From: Larimichthys crocea
Taxonomy: Eukaryota > Chordata > Actinopteri > Sciaenidae
Reading direction: 5' to 3'
Assembly (NCBI RefSeq): GCF_000972845.2
Contig: NC_040018.1
Location: 3,515,632 to 3,579,631, forward strand
Length of the DNA: 64,000 bases
Every line of letters starts with the position of its first letter. The first letter of the stretch is position 1. The notes beneath the pieces are model-generated. The model saw only the letters and a list, made by a program, of their open reading frames with translations, had not been told where the DNA came from and did no database searches. This document shows positions 36,449-63,793 of the stretch, piece by piece. Both the position numbers and the translations under genes were made by a program.

Positions 36449-37280
36449 TGCTGTCCAAGTCTAATCTTTTGTTACTGAAACACTGATCACTTTGTTCAGG
36501 AGTAACCCAGTGCCTATAAGCTGTTGTAACCTACCCTTTTTGTGTGGGGATTTAAGCACAAGGCTGCTGGTTATTAATGTTTTGTCTGTTTGTTTGTCTT
36601 TATGGTGAAGTTTCCCTTTGATTATTGAATCTGTTGTACATATTGGTGACCTATTTAAAAACCTATTTTCTGACGGGATATTCGTTGGAAATTGTTCTCA
36701 GTCTTAACATTGAATAAACTGTCTTTTGTTTCTCCTTTGAAAAGTTGGATCATGATTAAGATAGCCGCTCTAAGTAGACTTACACACCAAATGGCTTAGC
36801 TATTTAATGTAAAATACACATAATTTATCTGTGGACCTACGTCAGTGTGTATTTTATATATAGACATAGACGTAAGTCCATCATATCTGTGTAGTGTAGC
36901 TTGATGATTAGGTTGTATATAAAAAAAAGGTTAATAATGACTTTTGCAAGCATGTTCTCTTAATCTGGAGAATATAATTTGTAGTAGTTCTTTGTTTATA
37001 ATTGTATGTTGGTTATGACACATTTTATCACTCTTGCTATTTAGATATTTCACTTGGCCAGTTCAGGTTCCACGTCCAAAATTTTTTATAATATGACATA
37101 TTTCGGATGATATTCGAGCTTGCAAGAGACATTTTCCCTTTTTTTTAGATGGTTTACTTTAAATGAAATAACAATATTTTACAAAAAGCAAAGGCTAGAA
37201 AAAAAGTCAGAGAATTACTACAATGTGTGTATGGTGTGTATGTAAACTATGTTGTCGTATGTGTATATGTATATATAGTT
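35403..37280 (+). repeat. scamp2 3' flank, duplicated segment copy 2 (probable assembly artefact)
   Basis: Repeats 33160-35115 with many one-base losses or gains, mostly in or near short homopolymers. Examples are GTAATCTGCGGTGCCCAC for GATAATCTGCGGTGCACCAC and GACTTGTTTAAG for GACTTGGTTTAAG. This pattern suits unpolished long-read sequence joined across a gap. Confidence 0.85.
36362..36446. repeat. (AT)n tract
   Basis: 85 bases almost all A/T with TATATA runs, inside copy 2 of the duplicated flank. Confidence 0.9.
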
Positions 37281-37369
37281 TATATATGTATGTATACTAT
37301 ATATATGTAATTGTGTGTGTGTGGTGTGTCAAGCCATGTATACTATATGTGTGTGTATATCTATTGTTG

Positions 37370-37424
37370 TATGTATGTATGTATGTATGTATGTATGTAT
37401 GTATGTATGTATGTATGTATGTAT
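37370..37424. repeat. (TATG)n microsatellite
   Basis: About 13 perfect four-base units, then imperfect TATG/TG to about 37518. Open frames across it on both strands are repeat artefacts. Confidence 0.95.
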
Positions 37425-38043
37425 ATGTGTATGTCTATGTGTATGTGTGTATGTTGTTGTGTATGTATGTATATGTATATATATGTATGTATATGTGTGT
37501 GTGTGTGTGTGTGTGTCAGCCACGGGGGAACTTTTACTGCAGAACAAGGACTTTTACTTATCTACTTTAAGTACATTTTACTTCTATACTTCTTTTATTT
37601 AAACTCTGATTTTCACTTGTAATGAAGCTTTTATCAGTCCAAATGATCTGAATGCCTCAGCTGTTGATGTTCTTTACAGACCACTGCTGTTTTTCTAGGA
37701 CACATTTGGTGTTTGTCACATATTCTCATAACTAGACTTTGTTGCTAATCTGAACAATGGAGGAAAAACTATAAAATATAAAAACAGAAGCATACATGTG
37801 AATAATTGGCCCTTGTTTACATGATTTCAAATGTTTTATAGTGATGGTTATATACAATTCCTGTCTCTATGGAAGACTAGCTATCCCACTGCTGATATTT
37901 TACTGTACAAGAAGCTCTCTTAGCGTACAGTTATATTATTATAGTTATATTATTTCTCTGTCTGTCTGTCTGTCTCTTTCAGGGTTATGCCAAGTCAGGC
38001 ACGGTATTGGTTGAAGATTCAGTCACATCTCCTTTACTGAAAA

Positions 38044-38067
38044 CTCTCTCTCTCTCTCTCTCTCTCT
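38044..38067. repeat. (CT)n microsatellite
   Basis: About 12 CT units, 175 bases before the bbs4 start. Confidence 0.95.
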
Positions 38068-38202
38068 GTGTGTAAAATTTGATTTGATTATTTTTGTACA
38101 ATTAAGCCTACATTTTAGCATTTTATCGGTGTAACTTGTTGCACACACAGACACACACACATTCATAAATCCGGCCCGGTACACCTCCGCACTCTCGCTG
38201 GT

Positions 38203-38216
38203 GTATCCATGGCAAC
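38203..38216 (+). promoter_or_regulatory. RFX X-box in the bbs4 promoter
   Basis: GTATCCATGGCAAC fits the X-box pattern GTHNYY-AT-RRNAAC at every position and the palindrome GTTGCCATGGCAAC at 12 of 14. RFX factors bind this site in many cilium genes, including BBS genes in other animals. It ends 25 bases before the chosen start codon. The in-frame ATG at 38209 lies inside it. Confidence 0.7.
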
Positions 38217-38241
38217 AGCTTCTAGTGTTGATCATCCCAAG

Positions 38242-53475
<15,234 letters not shown>

Positions 53476-54081
53476 ATTAGCTTGTTGGCTACCTATCTTT
53501 GTCATAAGATGTTCTCAAACAGCAACCAAGCTATCTGTGGTTTTCTATCTCATCGTAGTTAGACATGAAGCCTTGAGTTGTCGGCTTCTGGTTTAGGCGC
53601 ACGGTGCACAGACCTACATAATAATTTACTTTACACTGAAAAGGGCAAAGTCAACGCGCACTTTTTTCATACCGTTTATTTCAGGAAATATTGAATGTCA
53701 CCACAACGCATCACTTTTTAAACCAAAACTGGAGAGAATCAAGTGTGTCTTGTAAATCTGTGTAGATGTGACAATTCCAGTGGATGTTACAGAAATGATA
53801 AAAAGAGCATCTGTGCAGTTGCAAGTGTTAATATTTGGATGAGTTAGCAATAAGGTTAAATGAATTTTACCTGTGTTGACATCTCGTCTCCACAGCTGAA
53901 TACATGTGAAGGAAATGCTGCGACAATCACTGCTGAAATACAGAGTACAGAGAGAGAGGTGTGTGAGTAGTTCCAGGATGTTGCTTGTTTGTACGATAGG
54001 GCTCTTTTTGAGGGTGGAGTGTAAATAGTGACACATGCTTTTATATGTGGATAAATGTTTATAGAGAGTAATGTATTTAAT

Positions 54082-54087
54082 ATTAAA
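54082..54087 (+). terminator. Possible bbs4 poly(A) signal (ATTAAA)
   Basis: ATTAAA variant about 0.6 kb after the bbs4 stop, followed within 30 bases by TTGCTGTCTCGCTCC. No AATAAA is nearer. Inference. Confidence 0.4.
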
Positions 54088-54968
54088 GAAGAAGCTTTAA
54101 AGAAAGTTGCTGTCTCGCTCCTTTTTATGAAGCCGTGTGTGTGTGTGTGTGTGGTTTCATACTGTGCTCTCTCATGTCGGGGTCGTTCAGTTCAACAGAA
54201 ACCGCCAACAGGGGAGAGTATTGTTTAAGAGCTCTCTCTCCATTAGCTAACACATAATGCATGTTCTGAATGAGGACAATAACTCATAAATGAATACATT
54301 TTTCGTCCTCCAAACTAATGTTGAACCTGTCTGTGGTTATTCTCGGATGAAGGCTAACGGCAGAGTATCTGAGGCTGGAAAGAAAACATATGAACAAGGA
54401 GTAGACTGTTGTGGTTTAAGATAGGCCCTCGTAATACATGCGGATGAAGCGATTTGTATTCGTGAAATACATCCTCCCGAAGAAGTCTAGATACATAGGA
54501 ATATTTCTGTGTGTTTAATATTTGGTGGCATTTAAATATCAGCCACAGCTGGTGTTTGGTTTAAGAGGTTAGAGACTAACAAACTGGTGAAATTCAGCTC
54601 AGATCAAAATTCTATATAGCATTTTTTTTCTTATTCATACTCAATCACTGCCAGTATTTACTCGTTAGAATCACGGATACAGCTTCCAAATCCTCAATCC
54701 TTTGTTAAACAAAAAAAGTTCACAAAAGTAAGACAGTGAGAAAACCGCAGTTTTATTTCAAATCTGAGATTAAAAATTATAGATGCCGTGACTTGACGAT
54801 GTAACAATCTGAATGACTTCATACTGTAGGTGCATTAATAAAGACCTCTAAACATGTTTGATCGGAATAAAATTAAGTCATCCTGTTTGTTTATTCAGTC
54901 CTCACGGATACCTCTAGTGACTGGGTGTGATTTGGTTTAATTGAACTTTGGTTGGAGGTCGTATGCAT

Positions 54969-55165
54969 GACATCACCCACAGGTTTCTAAAGAGCCATTG
55001 TGAAGCTCAGAGTGTGGTGGCTCTCGTAAAAACATGTTTATTTCTGCTGTGAAGTTGGACATGCAGGCTTATGTAGCCAGCCTCAAGTGGCTGCTTGAGG
55101 AACTGCAGTCTCTGGCACTTCGACATTTCACAGACATGGAAGTTGCTGCTTGGTTGAGGCTGACG
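54969..55165 (+). mobile_element. Family A interspersed repeat (internally deleted copy)
   Basis: GACATCACCCACAGG, GAGCCATTGTGAAGCTCAGA, then a jump to AACATGTTTATTTCTGCTG and CCTCAAGTGGCTGCTTGAGG. The middle third of the family is missing. Confidence 0.7.
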
Positions 55166-55954
55166 GAGCTGTAACCACTGAGATTTGTAGATAGAGCTGT
55201 AGGACTGAGCACATTTCCATGGTAGATAAGATGACAGAGATACTGAGTTACTGTAAGTGTAAATATTTATTTGTCCTCTGGCTCGGGACAGAGTGAATGC
55301 CACTGTGGACCAAGAGTCAAGTCAACAAGGTTACAGCCAGCCACTCTCTTCCTTACAGTCTTTATAATGCATCCCTGACTGTAGATTGTGAATGTGCTGC
55401 TCGAAGCCTCGTCAGGTAGAAAGAGACAGGTTATCGTGTGCAAATCTTTGAATGTGATGTCATGCACGGTCAGGTGTATTCAAAGGTCTCAGGTCATCAG
55501 TGAATCACGCTGTACAGCGCGGAAAATGGGCGTTATTAGAGAGTATGTTGTTGTATAATGGAGGGGTGTTTTTGACCTATGAACGATTCTGCCTCAGTAA
55601 TGTTCATCAGCAGGCACTACTGTCAAGTGTTTAGTTTAGCCTTCAAAATCATTTGGTTAGTACGTGTTTATGCTATAATTTGTCAGCATGTATTCACTGA
55701 GGTTTACTATTAAAAAGAACCCTGGTAGTAATTAAAGGTTATATTCAGTGCAGATTTTTATTTGTCTGAACAATTCTGTGCATACTCCTGGAATGCATGT
55801 ATTTCCTTTAATCAGTCAACACGCTCTGAATGAACTTTGACTGTTCCTGCTGATAAATGTGTTACATTTCAGATGTTTTCAGCTAGTCATAGAAAGTTTG
55901 TCAAGTTTTGTGTTTATTTTATTTTGATCAAACTGCAACTGCTGTGGCTGTGAA

Positions 55955-56705
55955 GTGAAGCCGACGCAGATGTGCCAAACACTGCAGTTCCTCAAATGTC
56001 CACTGGAGGCTGGTTAAAGAACAAGTCATTCTTGTTACGAGAATTTTTAAGGAAGAACCATTGATCATCCTTGAATAAGGGGGACTGGATTTAAAGTATC
56101 AAAGTTTAAGTTACATTTATTATTCGTTTAACAGTGCAACACACAAAAGGGGTTACAGAGGAAAGGCTCCCTGAGGAGCTCTGTCAGTTGGTTCTTATAC
56201 AATTTTCTCAAAATGGGCTGTCTCGGACATCTCCCCACTAACAATTTCCTTTTTTGGTGTTCTGCTTCGTAATAAACATTCTGTTTGTTGTCCAAAATGA
56301 CACTTCCCCTAACCTGTCTCCCTTGTCCTTAAACTATTTTTTAATCATCTCCTCCTCAGTACTCAGTAAACATATGCCAGATAAGCGGAGTGGGCGAGAT
56401 ATGCAAAAGACAGAAAACACACACATTCTCTATAAGAGTTAAAACATCTGCACCCCAGTACACTAATTGTACTAATTAGTAGTACTAATTTTTAACAATT
56501 CCCCATAAGCCCCCATGTTAAAATGTCCAACTTCACAGCAGAAATAAACATGTTTACAGCCTGGTACAAAAAACAGTTTTGGTCTAGCTAATTTTCCCGT
56601 TCATGACAACTGTACTGAGGATGAATTTCTATAGAACTCACATGTTCAAATTATATTAAGACTTTGCAGGATTAACAGCGTGGCCGCTTTAATTGACAGG
56701 TAACA
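55955..56705 (-). mobile_element. Family A copy split by a solo LTR
   Basis: 55955-56032 (CTCAAATGTCCACTGGAGGC) and 56498-56705 (CAACTTCACAGCAGAAATAA to TTAATTGACAGG) are adjacent parts of one minus-strand family A copy. The join is at the same place as in the unbroken copy at 16255-16515 (GTCAGTCTCCATAAG). A 465-base insert separates them. Confidence 0.8.
56033..56497. mobile_element. Solo LTR (465 bp) with 5-bp target duplication
   Basis: Begins TGTTACGAGA and ends TTTTTAACA, the TG...CA ends of an LTR. It is flanked by ATTCT (56028-56032) and ATTCC (56498-56502), one mismatch. Removing the insert and one flank restores the family A sequence exactly at the join. AATAAA occurs inside at about 56271. 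No internal retroelement genes are present. Confidence 0.8.
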
Positions 56706-57441
56706 GATGGCTTGTTTGAGCACCCAGGTGTCATTCAGCTCACTTAAATTTTTAGATCAACCAGAGCCACCACACTTTGAACTTCACACTGTCGCTGGCG
56801 TCACGGATACAACATCCATATCTATACTGTCTATGATTTTGATGTTTTCATATGTGTGTATTTGCTGTGCTGCAAAAATAAATTTCCCATGTGGGACAAT
56901 AAAGACTGAAGTGAACAATTCTATAACAAGATTATCACAATCACAATTTCAAACTTCTACCAAGAAGTAATCATTTATAGAATCAAATTAAACTCAGTGG
57001 AATATAAACTAAAAAAAAGAAACAGATCAGATTCCATTTAGCCTGAATAATTTGATGCCATACATGTATTAAACATACCAAAGCGTACTGCATAAAGCCA
57101 AAAGGTAAACTAATCTTTAAATCCTTGATTGACATAATTATCTGGAAACTATCTTCTTGAAGCCAGATACTGATTATATTTCCTGCCCCTCATGTATGTT
57201 GTCACTGAAGATTGAATCCAATCAGACCCTCGTTTGACCCCAAAGATGCACACAGCAGTCTTTATTGATCAGCCAGTGTTACTGTTCTTTGCTTTTTATG
57301 CCTTCATGATGGAGAATAGCATCTACATGTGCTTCTATTATCACCAAGAGACCGTAGTTTTTTTTTTTTAATATATATTAGGTCCTTGTTAAACTGTGCA
57401 TGCCTGGATTGCCTGTGGTCGTAACTTTTACAGGCTAGCTG

Positions 57442-57597
57442 ATGGCCTGTAAATTACTGCTCCTGCTGCAGTTATTTTTCAGCACAGCTGTGGAAGATTG
57501 GTTTTCCATTTCTCATTTTTCAACGATTCATATCGCCCGTGGAAGCGTCTCAGTACCTTGTGGAAGTTTCATTTTAAGTTCTCAGACTCCAGGGAAT
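57442..57597 (+). other. Isolated signal-peptide-like open segment with splice donor
   Basis: ATG followed by MACKLLLLLQLFFSTAVEDW, which looks like a secretion signal, then ARGSVSVPCG, vaguely like the first strand of an immunoglobulin V domain, then a GGTAAG donor. No partner exon was found downstream. It could be a relic exon or chance. Confidence 0.2.
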
Positions 57598-58789
57598 GGT
57601 AAGTTTTTTTTTTCCACTGTTGGATATTTTAATTCAGATTTCGCCTCCCATTGAAGATTGGATACAGTATCTTTATAATGTTTGTAATGTTGTGAAGTAG
57701 GAGTGTTGATTTTACTTTATTTTCTTTTGTTAAATTCCCATCTAGAGTTTCTTTTTATAACTTTTATGATGTTTCAGGGTGTGTGCGTGTCTGTAGCTGC
57801 AGCTGTTGTCAATCTCAATTGTTGACTGACTTGTTTGCCAAGACGCTCACAGCTGGCAGGCTATATTTTCCTTTGTTTCACTGCAGCACAGAGCTGACAG
57901 AGGCCTTACTACGACAAAGAAGAAGAAATGTTTTATTTCCTTTGTCCATCTCGTCTTTCTTATTTCAAGTCCAGTGACATGTGCCGGTTTGATATACGAG
58001 CATTCTGCCTGTCTGGATTTTAGATAAGCTGTGCTCTTAACCTTAACCCCCATTTTCCTACTTTACATCACATAAAACTACTGTAATTCTGTCAGCAGCT
58101 CTTCATGCAGTCTCTGCCCCTTGTCTGGCTCTTTTAAATGGTTCCCCAGATAATAATAAGGTCTTGAGCAGGAGCACACAGTGCTCCGCACACTTCTTGT
58201 CCTCCCGTCTTTCTATTTTCTCTTCAGATATCTCAGCATGCATCATTTGTGTCCAGATATTATACAAGAAATACACACTTTACTGTCCACTACTAAGAAA
58301 TGCTTCAATATGTGCACAGTGCAAATACTTAATATACAACTTTATGTTGCAGCTGCTAATTAATCTTATCACAGAGTCAATGAAATGCTTCTTTGTGTTT
58401 TCTGAGGTGTTAATGGAGCAACACCCACAATTAGATTTTCTCCAGCTGTGAGCAGCTCCTTCTTTTCCTGTGTGCACTGTGTTGTGAGAGAACAAAGAGA
58501 GAACATCTATAATACAGTCAAGTGCTTTTTAATAGTCTGTGAATGCTGTATGATTAGCCATGCAAAGCAGTGTGTGTTCATCCTGCTAGTCCAGACTGAA
58601 ATCTCTCAACAAACCTGACAGGATGAATTTAACCACAAATGAACCACTCAAGGGGCTTTTACACTACATATCATATTCACACATACATACACTGACGTCA
58701 TTAACTGCCATGCAAGGGTTTGGTTTCAGGACCAATTTGCAGTTCAGTATCCTGGTCTTGGTTGATATGGAGTACCCAGGATCAAACCA

Positions 58790-59090
58790 CTGGGTTTGTT
58801 TCTGTGTCTCCTGTTTTCTTTTGTAGTTCCACCCTGTCTGTCTGGTCTTATTCTACTTCCTGTCTTGTTTCCCACCTTTTTTGATTTTGCACCTGCCCCT
58901 GATTTGTTTCACCTATCCCTGATTGTGTTGTTGTGTGTGTTTTCTACCTGGTTTCTCAGTGTGTCCGAGTCCCTCGTGTTTCATGGTTCTGGTATTTGTA
59001 TCTTTTCTGTTTTTGACCCTGCCAGTCTTTTGTTTGTGTTTTCCATTTGGCTCCTTTCCTGTAACCTCCCCACTCTCCTGTGACACACTG
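58790..59090 (+). repeat. LTR-like T-rich interspersed repeat
   Basis: GCACCTGCCCCTGATTTGTT, CACCTATCCCTGATTG, GTGTCCGAGTCCCTCGTGTT and TTTTGACCCTGCCAG form a pattern I know from dispersed fish LTR-type repeats. The 95-codon open frame across it is low-complexity Leu/Phe/Ser and not a gene. Confidence 0.5.
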
Positions 59091-60009
59091 AGACTGTGAT
59101 ATTAGGATACTGATTTTAGCATTTACCCCAAAGCATGCTGTGCTTGAGTAGAGCTTCACAGAGCCACTAGCATGGCTACAGACCAGTATACCTTTTTGTC
59201 TCTTATCCCTTGTGAACACACTTCAAAGCCTTAGCTCAGTTATCTCAGTGGTTCTTCATTTTATTTGTTCAGCTAAGGGCCCCAAGATCAGGGACCCTCC
59301 CCGTATGTCCTTTGAAAGAATTTGATCTTCTTTAGTAGTTTTGTGAAAGTACAAAGAAACATGTATGAGATTACAATTACTAATATGTCACCTGTTCATC
59401 CACACCCGGACCCACATCACCTCTGTCCTCCATGACCTCCACTAGACCCAATGAATTGTTTCTATGTTTTGATGATTTTACCCTGTAAAGTGAAAAATGC
59501 TCTTAAATAAAATGTATTATTGTTATTACAGATTACAGATGTTCAACGATGCTGGGAAGAATAAGAGGAGTTCGCAGGGCCGGATGACGGTAACAGTCAT
59601 GTGATGGCGAATGTGAGGACAAGGTCACTCCTTGACTCTTCCTTCTCCATCAAAATGAGCATCTCTGATATCTCTTAGGTCAGTTTTTAACCAGTCACCT
59701 GTTGAAGATGATTTAGTGCTCAGCCTCTAATTTTATATATTGAATTCATGTGAAACTGATATGATGTGCAGAAAATTACCTGGGACCTCATTTATAAAAA
59801 AACGGACACCTTAATGAATCTCTAATGGTATCTTTAGATCATTTTTCAGTTTATACACGAGTTTGATTTATGAAATTATCTGAATGAAGCTGAGTCTGCC
59901 CATTTAGAAAACATGTTTCGCACCTATCTGATATAAACCACCTCCAGGAGTGCAATAAATTGTCCATTTCAGTCCTTATGGATCAATTTACAAATTTCTA
60001 AGCAGGAAG

Positions 60010-60660
60010 ATGAGATAAGATAAATTTTAATGATCCCGCACCGAGAAAATTCACTTGTCACGGCAGCTCATCTTCACAAGGGTGATAGGAAATTACTCGT
60101 AAATAAGAAATATAGAGAAGAGAGTCATGAAGCCATGCTGGTGTTAAAGAGTCTGACAGCTGTTGGAATGAAGGACCTGTGGTAGACTTCCTTCTTACAT
60201 GGTGGGAGTAGCAGTGTGTCGCTGAAGCAGCTGTTTAAGGACTCCACAGTCTCATGCAGGAGGTGAGAGGAGTTGCTCATGATGGATGTCAGCTTTGATA
60301 ACATCCTGCTCTCCCCGATTTCCTCTGTGGAGTCTAAGAGGCAGTCCAGGACAGAGCTGGACCTCTTTGTTCAGTCTCTTTCTGTCCCTCTCTGTGCTTC
60401 CCCAACTGCACAGAATAATGCAGATGCCACCATAGTGTCACAGAAAGAGTCCTGCACACTCCAGTAAGTGGAGACGACTTTGGCCCTTCTTGTACAGGAC
60501 ATCTGTAACACCCAGGTATGTTCCCACCATCTCGATATCCGATCCCTGGATGCGTCTCCCTCTTGAGGTCAACCACCATCTCCTTCGTTGTGAAGTTGGA
60601 TGAGATTGCAACAGCCGACGAAGTCTGTGATAAAACCTGTGGCTCTGATACGCGTCCCAC
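60010..60660. mobile_element. Old non-LTR (LINE-like) element fragment
   Basis: Begins near GATAAGATAAATTTTAATGA, TCCCGCACCGAGAAAATTCA. It continues with GTTAAAGAGTCTGACAGCTG, GTCCAGGACAGAGCTGGACC and GAGGTCAACCACCATCTCCT. The last two resemble reverse-transcriptase-bearing fish LINE consensus pieces. All frames are broken. Family not assigned. Confidence 0.5.
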
Positions 60661-62019
60661 GATGGCTGTATAATCAGAGAACTTTTGCAGCCATCAGATA
60701 TAAACCTGGTTTAGCGTTGATGTTTTACAGAGAGTAACTTTGTCTTTTCCAGCACACGTGTTAAGATTAAATACTGCGACTCTTCTGCAAATGAAAACTC
60801 CTAAAAGATTCAGAGGAGTTTGTCTGACTACAAAATCAAATGCATTTTAAGTTGTTTAAGTTTAAGATTGTTTAAGTTGGAAATAATCGTCTCTGGGATC
60901 ATGGATCATTTCTAACCCTCTCCCTGTGTTTAAAATATATTATTCCTCTGTTTCCATAAAGACACAACAAACAACACATCAGCGAGCCACACTGTTAAAC
61001 TGGGTGACATAATCATTCCTAACTTCGGACATGGACACTGACACTTTCTAAAAACTACAGTATCTATCTGTTTTTCTGTTTTTTAAATGAAAGTGTATAT
61101 CTATGTCCTGATTTTAAAGATTTATGCCTTTAGCTGGGATGAACAGTCTTAGGTACAGCGACACAGACATGGTAAGGAATGACAGATGGACCAACACATT
61201 TGTTGGTTTTGGTCTATTTGTTGGATTCATTGTCAGCAACAAAAAAATCTAGAAAAAAATGTCAGGCTTCCTAGAAGGATTACAAAAACATTTAAACCCT
61301 CTGGGGTCCAAACAGTCGCCCAGGATTGCTAAACAATTGATAGAGCCATTGATAGACCACAGAGGGTTAAAATCTGGGATTACTATACATATAACTGACT
61401 TGACTTGGTTTAAAACCTACAGGGGATATGAGAAACACTGACTCCCTCTGCAGAGCGTGTAGGCAGTAAACAGGAGATGTAACTGATATTTTCCATCTCT
61501 CTCTAGCTGAGGCATCTTTGAGCTGGAACTTAACCTCTAATCGACATGGTGCCCTGACCAGGGGCTGAAAACAACATTCCTCTGATGAGAGATTAAAAAG
61601 GCAGGGCAAGTCGAACACAGGGTTTCCCAGGTGTAATTACTCATGATGGATCAAATGGTGTGAGAGGATAAAGGACAGCTTGATTTCTGTGTTTATTTGT
61701 GATTAAATGTGTTTTCAGTCTTAAAACTTAAACTTTGGATAAAAGGAAAAATAACAACCATCTTCCCTGATGGTTTCTTGATATTAAAGGATCCATTTTG
61801 TTAAATTAAAGCTGCACTAATCAATATTATGTTTATTACGGAAGGCCTTGTTTGTTGTGATGAATCCAACTCAGTTATTCGCAGATCTATGAGTATTTCA
61901 GTGCCTTTCAGCTCATTGTTGTGGTTCACTCGCAGCGCTATAGCAGCAGGTTTTCATTAAAAAAAAATAAAAAATAAAAATCCCACTGTTAGTTAACCAT
62001 CCAGCACAAGTGGTAACCT

Positions 62020-62215
62020 CCATGGCAGTGAAGTGAAGCCAATGCTGTAGTGCCTCAAACGGCCACTTGAGGCTGACTACAGAACGAGTCAGTCTCCATA
62101 AGTCCCCATGTTCAAATGTCCAACTTCACAGCAGAAATAAACATGTTTACAGCCTGGTACAAAAAACAGTTTTTGACTGATCTTTATAGATAATTTCCTC
62201 ATTCACGGGTGATGA
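62020..62215 (-). mobile_element. Family A interspersed repeat (partial, minus)
   Basis: CTCAAACGGCCACTTGAGGC, TCTCCATAAGTCCCCATG, CAACTTCACAGCAGAAATAA, CAGCCTGGTACAAAAAACAG. The 3' third is absent. Confidence 0.75.
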
Positions 62216-62408
62216 CGTCCATTCCTCATAAAAGAGGAGTGAACATCAGCCTTACATTTGTTAGGTGGCTAGAAACACAACTTCAAATGAATGCTCATGT
62301 TGCTCCATGTCTGCTGAATGTGTACTGTATATAGGTGATAGTTTGCTCAGATGTTAGCCTTGATCTTTTAAAAGCAGAATATGTCAAGCATGTGTGACCA
62401 TTTCCAGC

Positions 62409-62490
62409 TTGTTATGGATTAATAAACTTCACTTCATGTGGTGAGAGAATTGTTATGGATTAATAAACTTCACTTCATGTGGTGAGAGAA
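62409..62490. repeat. Exact 41-bp tandem duplication
   Basis: 62409-62449 and 62450-62490 are identical (each TTGTTATGGATTAATAAACT ... GTGGTGAGAGAA), with no mismatch, so the duplication is recent or polymorphic. Confidence 0.97.
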
Positions 62491-63793
62491 GAGCTATCAT
62501 CTGTATTGTTCTACTCTCCTGCCTGTTGACCACATCAAAGTCCAGAAACTAAACTTTTCAGCATCTAAGAGGCAATTTTATTAATTCATGACCGCTCGTT
62601 GTAAACTTCAGTCCAGTTTCACAGTAACTAAGGCCTGGGTGTAGACTTCAATGCAGCAGGCGACATAAATCTGTTTTATTAAACAGACATATAAAGGGTT
62701 GTAATCAAAACCTATTAGCAGGCCACAGCAGATCAAGACTTTATTTGTTACACCCCACTTCAGCTCCGCTGATGATTAAAGTCACTAAATCAAGCGTAGC
62801 GTGGGTTTTGGAGTTTTCTTCTCGTTTCATGAAGAGCACTTCCTCACTGGTGTCCACATTTAATCAGTTGTTATTCGTTCCAATGAGACATCTTTATGGC
62901 GCGGGCTGAATTGCTTTGCTTCCTCTGGATGTATGCATCATGTCTGTGATCAGGGACAGCAAACGCCCTCAAGAAAAAAATTTCCCAGTGGAGTGCTTCT
63001 CCACGTCTCAATTGTGCTGGTGGTGATTTGGCAGGCAGTAAAGAACCGGGAGGACACTGAGCCAACAAGTGAAATAAGACCTCAGCGCTGAGACTTTAGG
63101 CATAATACGTTGTTTACAGTCATGCTGTATAGAAGATGTGGAATAATATTTCTATCTCAGTGAAATATTGTGTTGGTGTTCAACTTGTGTTAGCAGAGTC
63201 TTGAGAGCTGACCTGATTTTACTGCTATAACAGCTTCAAAGGAAAGGATCGGCCCAAATGGTAAATAGGTCTGATACAACATGTATCGCCATTCAGTTAA
63301 AAGCAGTGAAGACAGAGCGAATCCTCCACATCAAAAGTATTTTAATGTATATATGAGTATTTCTGGGAGGTATTGCAGTTTTTTTGGCTTGTATGTCTTG
63401 TAAGCGACAACCCTTGCAGCACTGTATTGTTTGTTTCTATTTGGGGAAACAAGCTCAGCTCTGTCCAAAGCTAACAAAATCTGCCAATCCGCACCTCTCA
63501 AGCTCACTATTTAAAGCAACACTGTGTAACTTTCTGCCATTAAATAGTCATTTTAATGCCACATTGAAGTGTAATCAGGTGAATGGTCCCTCTATTCTTG
63601 CACTGTACAATCACCCGCAAGAAGTAGGTAATGCTTTATGGCACTAATACGGAAGCCCTAAAGGGTCATACATACATACATTTTATTCCATCTGTTTTCC
63701 CGTGATAACGAGATAATTAATTTGAGATCTCAAGAAAACAAAACGATAGTCTAGTGTATTAAATCATTGCAGGAAACATCATTTAGTGTAGCA

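Larger units (their letters stand above)
37281..38140. other. Spacer before bbs4: microsatellites and MITE fragment
   Basis: A (TATG)n tract of about 13 units at 37370-37424, continuing as TG-rich DNA to about 37518. A fragment of the fish MITE group follows (GGACTTTTACTTATCTAC to about 37620), and a (CT)n tract lies at 38044-38067. No gene was seen. Confidence 0.7.

Noticed and set aside
37223..37622. Overlapping open frames of 72-115 codons rich in Cys/Met/Val/Tyr or His/Thr
   Set aside because: They are translations of TATG/TG microsatellite DNA and have no domain or splice support.
38209..38241. Upstream in-frame ATG as the bbs4 start
   Set aside because: It lies inside the X-box and would add 11 residues that do not resemble the BBS4 N-terminus I know (MAEE-type). 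MADEEK at 38242 fits better. Not fully excluded.
58796..59083. 95-codon hydrophobic frame that could be taken for a membrane protein
   Set aside because: The DNA matches the pattern of a dispersed LTR-like fish repeat; the hydrophobicity comes from T-rich sequence.
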